64,000 nucleotides of DNA, from positions 1 through 64,000 of the forward strand of contig NZ_RFLX01000001.1 of NCBI RefSeq assembly GCF_003696345.1, read 5' to 3'. Positions within the stretch are counted from its first letter, which is position 1; each line of letters opens with the position of its first letter. This DNA comes from Teichococcus wenyumeiae (GTDB lineage: Bacteria; Pseudomonadota; Alphaproteobacteria; Acetobacterales; Acetobacteraceae). The notes under the pieces were generated by a model that did not search any database, was not told where the DNA came from, and saw only the letters and a program-made list of their open reading frames with translations. The translations under genes and the position numbers were made by a program. Shown piece after piece: positions 51,961-59,173 of the stretch.

Positions 51961-52884
51961 TCAGCGCGACTTCTGGTAGAGCTTGCTGGCGATCTCGAAC
52001 ATCTCCTCCGGCGCGTAGTCCGGGGTGAAGGCCGAGGGCACGCCCGTCAGCTGATGGATCTTGCCGCCTTCCGGCAGGCCGTCCACCACTTCCAGCTCGC
52101 CCGGCGGGTCGCCCGGCAGCGCGTGCTCGCCTTCCCAGATGCCGGCCATTTCCCTGTAGTCGGCCGGGCTCCAGGTATAGAGCCGGCGGTGGGAGCCTTC
52201 CTGCAGGTACTTCTGGCATTCCGGAATCTTGCTCAGCGGAATGTTCGGCGTCGGCAGGAACTTCTCGATCTCGACGCCGGTGATCTTCTTCAGCGCCAGC
52301 GCATAGGCATGGGCGTGGACGGAGCCGCGCACCAGCAGATAGCCGCAGACCTCGCGGCCCGTGGGGTCGGAGAGGGTCTCATAGACGCGCAGCTTGTGCA
52401 GGCGCGCGCCGCATTCCAGGTGGAAGTTGTGCAACAGGTCCACCACCACATTGCCGGTGGTGGTCACCATGTCGGCGTTCCAGGACATGGAATTGCTGTT
52501 CACCGGCAATGCGCCGCCACCGGCCGAGGCGAAGGAAGCGAAGGAGCGGATATCCTTCATCGCCTCCATGGGGGTCTTGGAGATGTCGCCGCCATCGCCC
52601 CTGTCCCCGCCCGGCTTGTCCGGGCCGTTGGCCAGCATGGCCACGCCGTTGCTCACCAGTTCCACATGCCCCAGCTCCTCCGCCGTGATGGAGGCGACCA
52701 GGCTGTAGAAGGGCTTGAGGTTATCCTTGGAGCGGAAGTTGAAGCTCTGGAACATATAGTTCCCGAGCGTCGACATCTCGCCGTACTTGCCGCCCAACAG
52801 CTCCTGCAACGCCGCCGCAGCGTTGGGGTCCTGCCGCTTGGGTGCCGGGAGCGCCGCCTGAAGCTTGTCGATGCGCATGAACAT
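51961..52884 (-). CDS. manganese-containing (non-heme) catalase
   Basis: A 307-residue ferritin-like dimanganese catalase, which breaks down hydrogen peroxide. A metal-binding helix is visible at SITAEELGHVELV (Glu and His), and another at LLHNFHLECGARLHKLRVYE. KYGEMSTLGNYMFQSFNFR near the N-terminus is characteristic. The ATG at 52884 (MFMRIDKLQ) has GGAGG about 10 bases upstream. It follows dnaN on the same strand after a 131-base gap with a hairpin. Confidence 0.88.
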   Translation of the reverse strand: MFMRIDKLQAALPAPKRQDPNAAAALQELLGGKYGEMSTLGNYMFQSFNFRSKDNLKPFYSLVASITAEELGHVELVSNGVAMLANGPDKPGGDRGDGGDISKTPMEAMKDIRSFASFASAGGGALPVNSNSMSWNADMVTTTGNVVVDLLHNFHLECGARLHKLRVYETLSDPTGREVCGYLLVRGSVHAHAYALALKKITGVEIEKFLPTPNIPLSKIPECQKYLQEGSHRRLYTWSPADYREMAGIWEGEHALPGDPPGELEVVDGLPEGGKIHQLTGVPSAFTPDYAPEEMFEIASKLYQKSR

Positions 52885-52930
52885 GGATACGTGGCCTCCG
52901 CTTGATTGGTGGGACACCCACACAACGAAG

Positions 52931-52966
52931 CAGCGGCGCGAAGGGTCATGGCCCCTCACGCCGCTG
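52931..52966 (-). terminator. hairpin between dnaN and the catalase gene
   Basis: CAGCGGCG (52931-52938) pairs with CGCCGCTG (52959-52966), 8 bp with a 20-base loop, about 50 bases after the dnaN stop. CTTCG follows on the minus strand. It may end the dnaN transcript before the catalase gene, or be part of the catalase leader. Confidence 0.4.
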
Positions 52967-53015
52967 TGTCTTTGGTCAAGCTGAAGCTCGCCCCTCCCTC
53001 TTGCGGGGGCCGGGT

Positions 53016-54143
53016 TCAGACGCGCATCGGCATCAGCACGTAAAGCGCCTCAGGCTTGGCCGCATCCACCACCACCGTGGGGGCGGAGCCATCGGCGAAG
53101 CGGAACTCCACCTTCTCGGCGATCTGGTCGGTGATGTCGGACAGGTAGCGGGCCTGGAAGCCGATCTCGATGCCCGTGCCGTTGTAGGACACGTTGTCGC
53201 CGTCCAGTTCCTCCTCCGCCTGGCCCTGGTCGGGGCTGCTGGCGGTCAGGGTCAGGCTGTCGGGCTTCAGCGACAGCTTCACCGGGCGGGACCGCTCGGA
53301 AGAAATCGCCGCCACGCGCGCCACGGCTTCCGCGAAGGCCTTCTTGTCCACCGTCAGGATCTTGTCGTTCCCGCGCGGGATCACCCGGTCATATTCCGGA
53401 AAGGTGCCGTCGATCAGCTTGGAGGTCAGCTGCACCGAGCCGAAGGTGAAGCGGATCTTGGTGTCGGAAAGCTTGATCTCGACCGGGTCGTGGCTTTCCT
53501 CGGCCAGCTTGCGGATCTCGTTCACCGTCTTGCGCGGGATGATGACGCCCGGCATGTCGGCCGCGCCTTCCGGCAGAGGCTCCTCCACCCGCGCCAGGCG
53601 GTGGCCGTCGGTGGCGACGGCGCGCATCACCTTCTGCCCGTCGCTCTCGGTGGCATGGATATAGATGCCGTTGAGGTAGTAGCGCGTCTCCTCGGTGGAG
53701 ATGGCGAACTTGGTGCGGTCCACCAGCTCCCGCAGCGTCAGCGCCGGCAGCTCGAAGCCATAGGGCAGCTTGCCCTCGGTCATGGAGGGGAAGTCCTCCA
53801 CCGGCAGCACCATCAGCGAGGTGGCGAAGCGGCCGGCGCGCAGCGCCAGCGGCGCGTCGCCGCCCGGGTGGTCCAGCTCCACCTTGGCGCCATCCGGCAG
53901 CTTGCGGACGATCTCGTAGAGCGTGGCGGCCGGCGCCGTGGTGCGGCCCGCGCGGGTGACGGTGACGCCGGGCACCGCCTCGACGATCGCGATCTCCATG
54001 TCCGTCGCGGTCATGGTCAGCGCGCCGTCCTGGGCGGAGAGCATGACATTGGCCAGGATGGGGATGGTGTTGCGGCGCTCCACCACGCTCTGCACATGTG
54101 CCAGGGCCTTGAGCAGCACGGCCCGATCCACCGAGAACTTCAT
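53016..54143 (-). CDS. dnaN: DNA polymerase III sliding clamp (beta subunit)
   Basis: A 375-residue clamp, the usual length of about 366-375. MKFSVDRAVLLKALAHVQ and VVERRNTIPILANVML start the first domain; three similar domains follow, ending in the canonical YVLMPMRV. The dimer encircles DNA and tethers the polymerase. The ATG at 54143 is clear. dnaA is not upstream; a divergent UdgX-like gene is there instead. I saw no cluster of DnaA boxes in 54144-54311. Confidence 0.96.
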   Translation of the reverse strand: MKFSVDRAVLLKALAHVQSVVERRNTIPILANVMLSAQDGALTMTATDMEIAIVEAVPGVTVTRAGRTTAPAATLYEIVRKLPDGAKVELDHPGGDAPLALRAGRFATSLMVLPVEDFPSMTEGKLPYGFELPALTLRELVDRTKFAISTEETRYYLNGIYIHATESDGQKVMRAVATDGHRLARVEEPLPEGAADMPGVIIPRKTVNEIRKLAEESHDPVEIKLSDTKIRFTFGSVQLTSKLIDGTFPEYDRVIPRGNDKILTVDKKAFAEAVARVAAISSERSRPVKLSLKPDSLTLTASSPDQGQAEEELDGDNVSYNGTGIEIGFQARYLSDITDQIAEKVEFRFADGSAPTVVVDAAKPEALYVLMPMRV

Positions 54144-54311
54144 GGCTTGTGCAACCCCGTGCGCGATGCGGGCGCGGCAGGCGCGCCCGCGGTTGTGAGC
54201 GAAAGAGCCGACGTATCTACCAGCCCGCCCGCGGGCGGGGAAGGCTGCGCGGCACCGTTTCCGCTCACGCACCATGCCGCAACCCGGCGCCGGGACGGCG
54301 GTTGGCCCTGC

Positions 54312-54902
54312 ATGAGCCAGCCCGCGCAGCCCGACAGCCCCCTCGCCCGGCCCATGGCCCCCTGGGCCGAGGGCCATACCTTCGTGCCGGGGGAAGGTCC
54401 CGCCGGCGCGCCCCTGATGTTCGTGGGCGAACAGCCGGGGGATGAGGAGGACCGCGCCGGCCGCCCCTTCGTCGGCCTCGCCGGCCGGCTCTTCGACCAG
54501 GCCCTGGCGGAAGCCGGCGTCACCCGCGCCCAGGCCTATGTCACCAATGCGGTGAAGCATTTCAAATTCACCCAGACCGGCAAGCGTCGCCTGCACCAGA
54601 AGCCCGATTCGGGCGACATCGCCCATTACCGCCCCTTCCTGCTGGAAGAGGTGAAGCAGGTCCGCCCACGCCTGCTGGTGGCGCTCGGCGCCACGGCGGC
54701 GCAATCGCTGCTGGGGCGCAAGGTGCCGGTGCTGAAGGCGCGTGGCGAGGTCATGCCCGGCCCGGCAGGACGCGACGTCTTCCTGACGGTGCATCCCAGC
54801 TTCCTGCTGCGCATCCCGGACGCGGACAAGAAGCGCCATGAGTACGAGGCCTTCGTCCAGGACCTGCGGGAAGCGGCCCGGCGCGCGGGGGTGACGCATT
54901 GA
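54312..54902 (+). CDS. udgX: UdgX-like uracil-DNA glycosylase-superfamily protein without cysteines
   Basis: A 196-residue protein of the family 4/UdgX group. Motif 1 is VGEQPGDEED (about 38-47), GRPFVGLAGRL follows, YVTNAVKHFKF is at about 76-86, the UdgX loop appears as KRRLH (91-95; KRRIH in known UdgX), and VHPSFLLR has His161. UdgX binds uracil in DNA covalently through the loop His. All cysteines, including the ones that hold the Fe-S cluster in this group, are missing: the translation has no Cys at all. The ATG at 54312 has no strong ribosome-binding site; the open upstream frame offers no C-x2-C motif. It is divergent from dnaN. Confidence 0.8.
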   Translation: MSQPAQPDSPLARPMAPWAEGHTFVPGEGPAGAPLMFVGEQPGDEEDRAGRPFVGLAGRLFDQALAEAGVTRAQAYVTNAVKHFKFTQTGKRRLHQKPDSGDIAHYRPFLLEEVKQVRPRLLVALGATAAQSLLGRKVPVLKARGEVMPGPAGRDVFLTVHPSFLLRIPDADKKRHEYEAFVQDLREAARRAGVTH

Positions 54903-54906
54903 ACCA

Positions 54907-55092
54907 GGAAGGCCGGGGGAATGAATTCCCCCGGACCCCCTTCTTTTTTTCTTCTAGCTGAAGCTTTGACGGCCAACAAGCGCGCTGTGATGTTTTTCAA
55001 CGAAGGCCAGGCAAGCCGAACCAGCTGCCGCTGATGGCGCCCCAAAAACTGGAAGAAGAAAGAAGGGGTCCGGGGAATTCATTCCCCGGCCT
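54907..55092. repeat. stop-proximal palindromic repeat, inverted pair C
   Basis: Left copy (54907-54955): CCGGGGGAAT, GA, ATTCCCCCGG (54913-54934), then ACCCCCTTCTTTTTTTCTTC. It starts 5 bases after the UdgX stop. Right copy (55051-55092) is inverted and abuts the stop of the TauE-like gene, with CCGGGGAATTCATTCCCCGG as its palindrome. The roughly 95 bases between them hold nothing I recognise. Confidence 0.85.
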
Positions 55093-55851
55093 TCACGCTC
55101 CCACCCCCTGCCACACCAGATGCGCCCCCAGCAGCAGCAACCCGCCGAAGAAGCAACGGCGGAAGGTGGTGGCCGCCACCCGGCCGCGCAGCCAGCCACC
55201 CAGCGCCATGCCCGCCAGCGCCGGCATCAGCGCCAGCACCGAGCCACCCAGCGCATTGCCGCCAAAGCCGCCGCCGGTTGCCAGCCCCGCCGCCAGCGCC
55301 AGGGTGGAGACGGTGAAGGACAGGCCCAGCGCCTGCACCAGCCGGTCCCGTTCTAATCCCAGAGCGTGGAGGTAGGGCACTGCCGGCAGCACGAAGACCC
55401 CGGTGGCGGCCGTGACCAGCCCGGTCAGCAGGCCGATCAGCGGCCCGGCCCAGGGTTCCGCGCGCGGCGGCACGGCGGGCAGGCGCAGGGGCAGCAGGCC
55501 GAAGGCCGCATAGGCCAGCAGGGCCGCGCCCAGTCCCACCGTGGCGCCGCCGCGCCCCGGCAGCAGCCCCGCCCAGACGCCGGCCAGCGTGCCCAGGGCC
55601 ACGGCGGCCAGCATCGGGCCCAGGCGGCGCAGCAGGGGCGGCAGCGCGGGGCCGCCCATGAACTGCCAGAAATTGGTCACCAGGGAGGGCAGCACCAGCA
55701 GCGCCGCTGCCTCGGCCGGTGGCATGAGGGTGCCGAGCAACCCCATGGCAATGGTGGGCAGGCCAAGGCCGATGACGCCTTTCACCAGCCCCGCCAGGAG
55801 GAAGGTGCCCAGGATGGCACCGAGGGTCGGAAGCGAATGCAGCAGGTCCAT
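55093..55851 (-). CDS. TauE/SafE-family membrane exporter
   Basis: A 252-residue membrane protein with about eight helices. LLAGLVKGVIGLGLPTIAMGL in the N-terminal half and LTGLVTAATGVFVLPAVPYL in the second half are the repeated signature of the family, which moves sulfite, sulfoacetate or other organic anions. It is divergent from an ArsR-type regulator across a palindrome, so it is likely the regulated target. Confidence 0.83.
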   Translation of the reverse strand: MDLLHSLPTLGAILGTFLLAGLVKGVIGLGLPTIAMGLLGTLMPPAEAAALLVLPSLVTNFWQFMGGPALPPLLRRLGPMLAAVALGTLAGVWAGLLPGRGGATVGLGAALLAYAAFGLLPLRLPAVPPRAEPWAGPLIGLLTGLVTAATGVFVLPAVPYLHALGLERDRLVQALGLSFTVSTLALAAGLATGGGFGGNALGGSVLALMPALAGMALGGWLRGRVAATTFRRCFFGGLLLLGAHLVWQGVGA

Positions 55852-55880
55852 GCACCGCAGCCTGCGCGACGAGGCGGGCC

Positions 55881-55906
55881 GATGCTACGGTGCGGGGCGT
55901 AGCATC
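55881..55906. promoter_or_regulatory. palindromic operator between the TauE-type exporter and the ArsR-type regulator
   Basis: GATGCTACG (55881-55889) and CGTAGCATC (55898-55906) are perfect 9-bp inverted arms with an 8-base spacer. The site lies in the 108-base gap between divergent genes, where promoters must be. It is the natural candidate operator for the regulator. Confidence 0.6.
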
Positions 55907-55959
55907 CGGCCCCGCCGCCGCGCAGGATGCGCGCCTTCGTTGCCGGGAGAACCCTCGCC

Positions 55960-56643
55960 ATGGTCAGCACCGCCGCCCTGGCCGGCACCGCCGCCGCCAT
56001 CGGCGACCCCGCCCGCGCCAATATGCTGGCCGCCCTGATGGATGGCCGGGCCCTGACCGCCACAGAACTGGCGCGCATCGCCGGCGTGGCGCCGCAGACC
56101 GCCAGCGGCCATCTGGCCCGGCTGGCCGATGCCGGGCTGATCCTGCCCGAGAAGCAGGGGCGGCACCGCTACCACCGGCTGGCCTCGCCGGCCGTGGCCA
56201 CCATGCTGGAAGGGCTGATGGCCCTGGCCGGCACCCCCCGCCCTGCCCCCGCCACCGGCCCGCGCGATGTGGCGCTGCGGCAGGCCCGCACCTGCTACGA
56301 CCACCTGGCCGGGCGGCTGGCGGTCGCCATCGCCGATTCGCTGGTGGCGCGCGGCCACCTGCTGCTGGAAGGGGATGGGGCGGAGGTCACCGCCTCCGGC
56401 ACCGAATTCCTGCATGGGCTGGGGGTGGAGGCAAAGCCCTCCCGCCGCCTGCTCTGCCGCCCCTGCCTGGACTGGAGCGAGCGGCGCCCGCATCTGGCCG
56501 GCATCATCGGCGCTGCGCTCTGCGCCCGCTGCATGGACATGGGCTGGGTGCGGCGGCGGGAAGGCACCCGCGCGCTGCTGATCACCCCGGCCGGGGAGCA
56601 GGGCTTCCGCGCCCGCTTCGGGGTGGAGTTGCGGCCTGGCTGA
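55960..56643 (+). CDS. ArsR-type winged-helix transcriptional regulator
   Basis: A 227-residue regulator. A winged helix-turn-helix occupies the first 90 residues (AIGDPARANMLAALMDG, LTATELARIAGVAPQTASGHLARL, RHRYHRLASP). The C-terminal half has Cys residues (TCYDHLAGRLA, LLCRPCLDWSERRPHL, ALCARCMDMGW) that could bind metal or sense a thiol-reactive compound. It resembles the group with a C-terminal CRPCLDWSERR motif. ATG at 55960 has GGGAGA 9 bases upstream; ATG at 55927 is the alternative. Confidence 0.83.
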   Translation: MVSTAALAGTAAAIGDPARANMLAALMDGRALTATELARIAGVAPQTASGHLARLADAGLILPEKQGRHRYHRLASPAVATMLEGLMALAGTPRPAPATGPRDVALRQARTCYDHLAGRLAVAIADSLVARGHLLLEGDGAEVTASGTEFLHGLGVEAKPSRRLLCRPCLDWSERRPHLAGIIGAALCARCMDMGWVRRREGTRALLITPAGEQGFRARFGVELRPG

Positions 56644-56730
56644 AAGCGCGCTCTTGCCATTTGCCCCGTGCTGGTCCTACCACGCCGCGCGCCATGCTGT
56701 AGGCGCGGTGCCACAGGAAGGATGCTTGCC

Positions 56731-57636
56731 ATGAACTGGATCAGCGAATGGGCGCTGCCGAAGATCCAGACCTGGCTCGGCCGCAAGGAAGTGCCGGACA
56801 ACCTCTGGCACCAGTGCCCGGCCTGCAACCAGATGATCTTCCACAAGGATCTGGAGCGCAGCCTGCATGTCTGCACGCATTGCGGCCACCACATGCGCAT
56901 CGCCGCCGCCCGCCGCATCGAATACACGCTGGATGAAGGCTTCCAGCGCATCGAGCTGCCCCGCGCGCCGGCTGACCCGCTGCGCTTCCGCGACCAGCGT
57001 AAATATGCCGACCGGCTGAAGGAAGCCCAGGCGAAATCCGGCATGGACGACGCCGTGGTGGTGGCCCATGGCGCCATCGACGGCCACCGCGCCGTGGTGG
57101 CGGCCTTCGAATTCGGCTTCATGGGCGGCTCCATGGGCGCCGGCGTGGGCGAGGCCATCGTCACCGCCGCCAAGCTGGCCGTGCTGCAGGACGCGCCGCT
57201 GATCGTCTTCACCGCCTCGGGCGGCGCGCGCATGCAGGAAGGCGCCGTCAGCCTGATGCAGATGCCGCGCACCGTGATCGCGACGCAGATGGTCAAGGAA
57301 GCCGGCCTGCCCTTCATCGTGGTGATGGCGGACCCGACCACCGGCGGCGTCACCGCCTCCTTCGCCATGCTGGGCGACATCCATATCGCCGAGCCCAATG
57401 CGCTGATCGGCTTCGCCGGCGCCCGCGTCATCGAGCAGACGGTGCGGGAGAAGCTGCCCGAAGGCTTCCAGCGCGCGGAATACCTGCTGGAACACGGCAT
57501 CCTGGACATGGTGGTGCACCGTGGCGAGATGCGCGCCTCCCTGGCGCGCCTGATCTCCCTGCTACGCGACAAGCGCCCGGCCGCCGTCGAGGAAGCCGCC
57601 GCGGAAGCGGCCCTGCCGCCTGCCGCCAACGCCTGA
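56731..57636 (+). CDS. accD: acetyl-CoA carboxylase carboxyltransferase subunit beta
   Basis: A 301-residue carboxyltransferase subunit. The N-terminal C4 zinc ribbon is seen as HQCPACNQM and VCTHCGHHM. The crotonase-like core has EFGFMGGSMGAGVGEAI, FTASGGARMQEG and DPTTGGVTASFAMLGD. With AccA it transfers carboxyl from biotin to acetyl-CoA, the first step of fatty acid synthesis. ATG at 56731 has AGGAAGGA upstream. It is 11 bases before folC, the common alphaproteobacterial order, but trpA is not upstream. Confidence 0.95.
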   Translation: MNWISEWALPKIQTWLGRKEVPDNLWHQCPACNQMIFHKDLERSLHVCTHCGHHMRIAAARRIEYTLDEGFQRIELPRAPADPLRFRDQRKYADRLKEAQAKSGMDDAVVVAHGAIDGHRAVVAAFEFGFMGGSMGAGVGEAIVTAAKLAVLQDAPLIVFTASGGARMQEGAVSLMQMPRTVIATQMVKEAGLPFIVVMADPTTGGVTASFAMLGDIHIAEPNALIGFAGARVIEQTVREKLPEGFQRAEYLLEHGILDMVVHRGEMRASLARLISLLRDKRPAAVEEAAAEAALPPAANA

Positions 57637-57647
57637 ACGGACAGACC

Positions 57648-58931
57648 ATGGGCCGCTCGGAAGCCATCATCGACCGGCTGCACAGCCTGCACCCGAAGCT
57701 GATCGACCTCAGCCTGGACCGGCTGCAACGCCTGCTGGCCGACCTCGGCCACCCGGAGCGGAACCTGCCGCCGGTGATCCATGTCGCCGGCACCAATGGC
57801 AAGGGCTCGGTCTGCGCCTTCCTGCGCGCCATCGCGGAAGCGGCGGGACAGCGGGTGCATGTCTATACCTCACCCCACCTGGTGCGCTTCCATGAGCGCT
57901 TCCGCCTCGCCGGCCAGCTGGTGACGGAAGAAGCCCTGGCGGCGGCGCTGGAAGAGGTGGAGGCCGTCAATGCCGGCCAGCCCATCACGGTCTTCGAGGT
58001 GACCACGGCCGTCGGCATCCTGCTCTTCAGCCGCACCCCGGCCGACCTGCTGGTGCTGGAGGTCGGGCTCGGCGGCCGCTACGACGCCACCAATGTGGTG
58101 GACCGCCCCGTGGCCTGCGCCATCACCAGCATCTCCATGGACCACATGGACTTCCTGGGCGACAGCCTGGCCGCCATCGCGGGGGAGAAGGCCGGCATCA
58201 TCAAGCCCGGCGTGCCCGTGGTGACCGGCCAGCAGGCGCCGGAAGCCATGGCCGTGATCGAGGCCGAGGCCGCCGCCCAGGGCGCGCCCCTTTATGAGCG
58301 CGGCGGCCCCTGGACCGCGAACCTGACCGAGGAAGGGCTGCGCTACGCCGACCCGGGCGGGGTGCTGCACCTGCCGGCGCCGGCCCTGCCCGGTCCGCAT
58401 CAGGCGGAGAATGCCGGCATCGCCATCGCCGCCCTGCGCGCCTGGGAACCCGCCTGGCTGAGCGACGCCGCCATCGCCGCCGGCCTTTCCACCGCCACCT
58501 GGCCCGCCCGCCTGCAGCGCCTACACGGCGCCCTGGCCGCGCTGCTGCCGCCGGATTGGGAGCTGTGGCTGGATGGCGGCCACAATGCCGGCGCCGGACA
58601 GGCCCTGGCCGCCCACCTGCCCGGCTGGGCCGACCGGCCGCGCCACCTCATCGTCGGCATGAAGAAGGGCAAGGAATCGGACGCCTTCCTGCGCCCGCTG
58701 CTGCCGCTCGCCGAGTCGCTCTGGGCGGTGGCCGAGCCCGGCCAGCATCTGGCGATGTCGGTGGAAGAGATCGTCGCGGCCTCCGGCGGCGTCGCGAAGC
58801 CCGGGCCGCAGGTGGCCGAAGCCCTGAAGGCCATCGCCGCCGCTGGCGGCACGCCCGGCCGCGTGCTGATCTGCGGCAGCCTGTATCTGGCGGGCGAAGT
58901 GCTGAAGGCGGACGGGACGGCCGTCGACTGA
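57648..58931 (+). CDS. folC: folylpolyglutamate synthase/dihydrofolate synthase
   Basis: A 427-residue Mur-ligase-fold enzyme that adds glutamate to dihydropteroate and folates. The P-loop is HVAGTNGKGSVCAFLRA, followed by VYTSPHLVRFHERFR, and GLGGRYDATNVVD, SMDHMDFLGDSLAAIAGEKAGI. The C-terminal domain has LWLDGGHNAGAGQAL. It is co-transcribed with accD. A stop-proximal repeat begins directly after its stop. Confidence 0.94.
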   Translation: MGRSEAIIDRLHSLHPKLIDLSLDRLQRLLADLGHPERNLPPVIHVAGTNGKGSVCAFLRAIAEAAGQRVHVYTSPHLVRFHERFRLAGQLVTEEALAAALEEVEAVNAGQPITVFEVTTAVGILLFSRTPADLLVLEVGLGGRYDATNVVDRPVACAITSISMDHMDFLGDSLAAIAGEKAGIIKPGVPVVTGQQAPEAMAVIEAEAAAQGAPLYERGGPWTANLTEEGLRYADPGGVLHLPAPALPGPHQAENAGIAIAALRAWEPAWLSDAAIAAGLSTATWPARLQRLHGALAALLPPDWELWLDGGHNAGAGQALAAHLPGWADRPRHLIVGMKKGKESDAFLRPLLPLAESLWAVAEPGQHLAMSVEEIVAASGGVAKPGPQVAEALKAIAAAGGTPGRVLICGSLYLAGEVLKADGTAVD

Positions 58932-59173
58932 AGCAAGGCTGGGGGAATGAATTCCCCCAGACCCCCTTCTTTTTCTTTTCGGGTTTTCGGGTGCGCCTGC
59001 CGCGGCACCCTTTCACGCAGCTTCGTGCCGGAGGTCATGGACCTCCGCGCCTGCGGCCCCGGCCTGAATGGCCATTTCACGGAAACAAGCGGTACCCTCG
59101 GGCCTCAAGCCCCGGAGCCCACTCGAAAAAAGAAGATGGGGGTCCGGGGGAATTCCTTCCCCCGGCCTTTTCC
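58932..59173. repeat. stop-proximal palindromic repeat, inverted pair D
   Basis: Left copy (58932-58980): CTGGGGGAAT, GA, ATTCCCCCAG (58939-58960), then ACCCCCTTCTTTTTCTTTTC, directly after folC. Right copy (59125-59173) is inverted and ends at the stop of the transglycosylase gene: CCGGGGGAA, TTCC, TTCCCCCGG (59144-59165). The roughly 145 bases between contain GTCATGGACCTCC-type short repeats but no gene. Confidence 0.85.

Noticed and set aside
54144-54311. replication origin next to dnaN
   Set aside because: No DnaA-box cluster or AT-rich unwinding element is visible; the gap is GC-rich.
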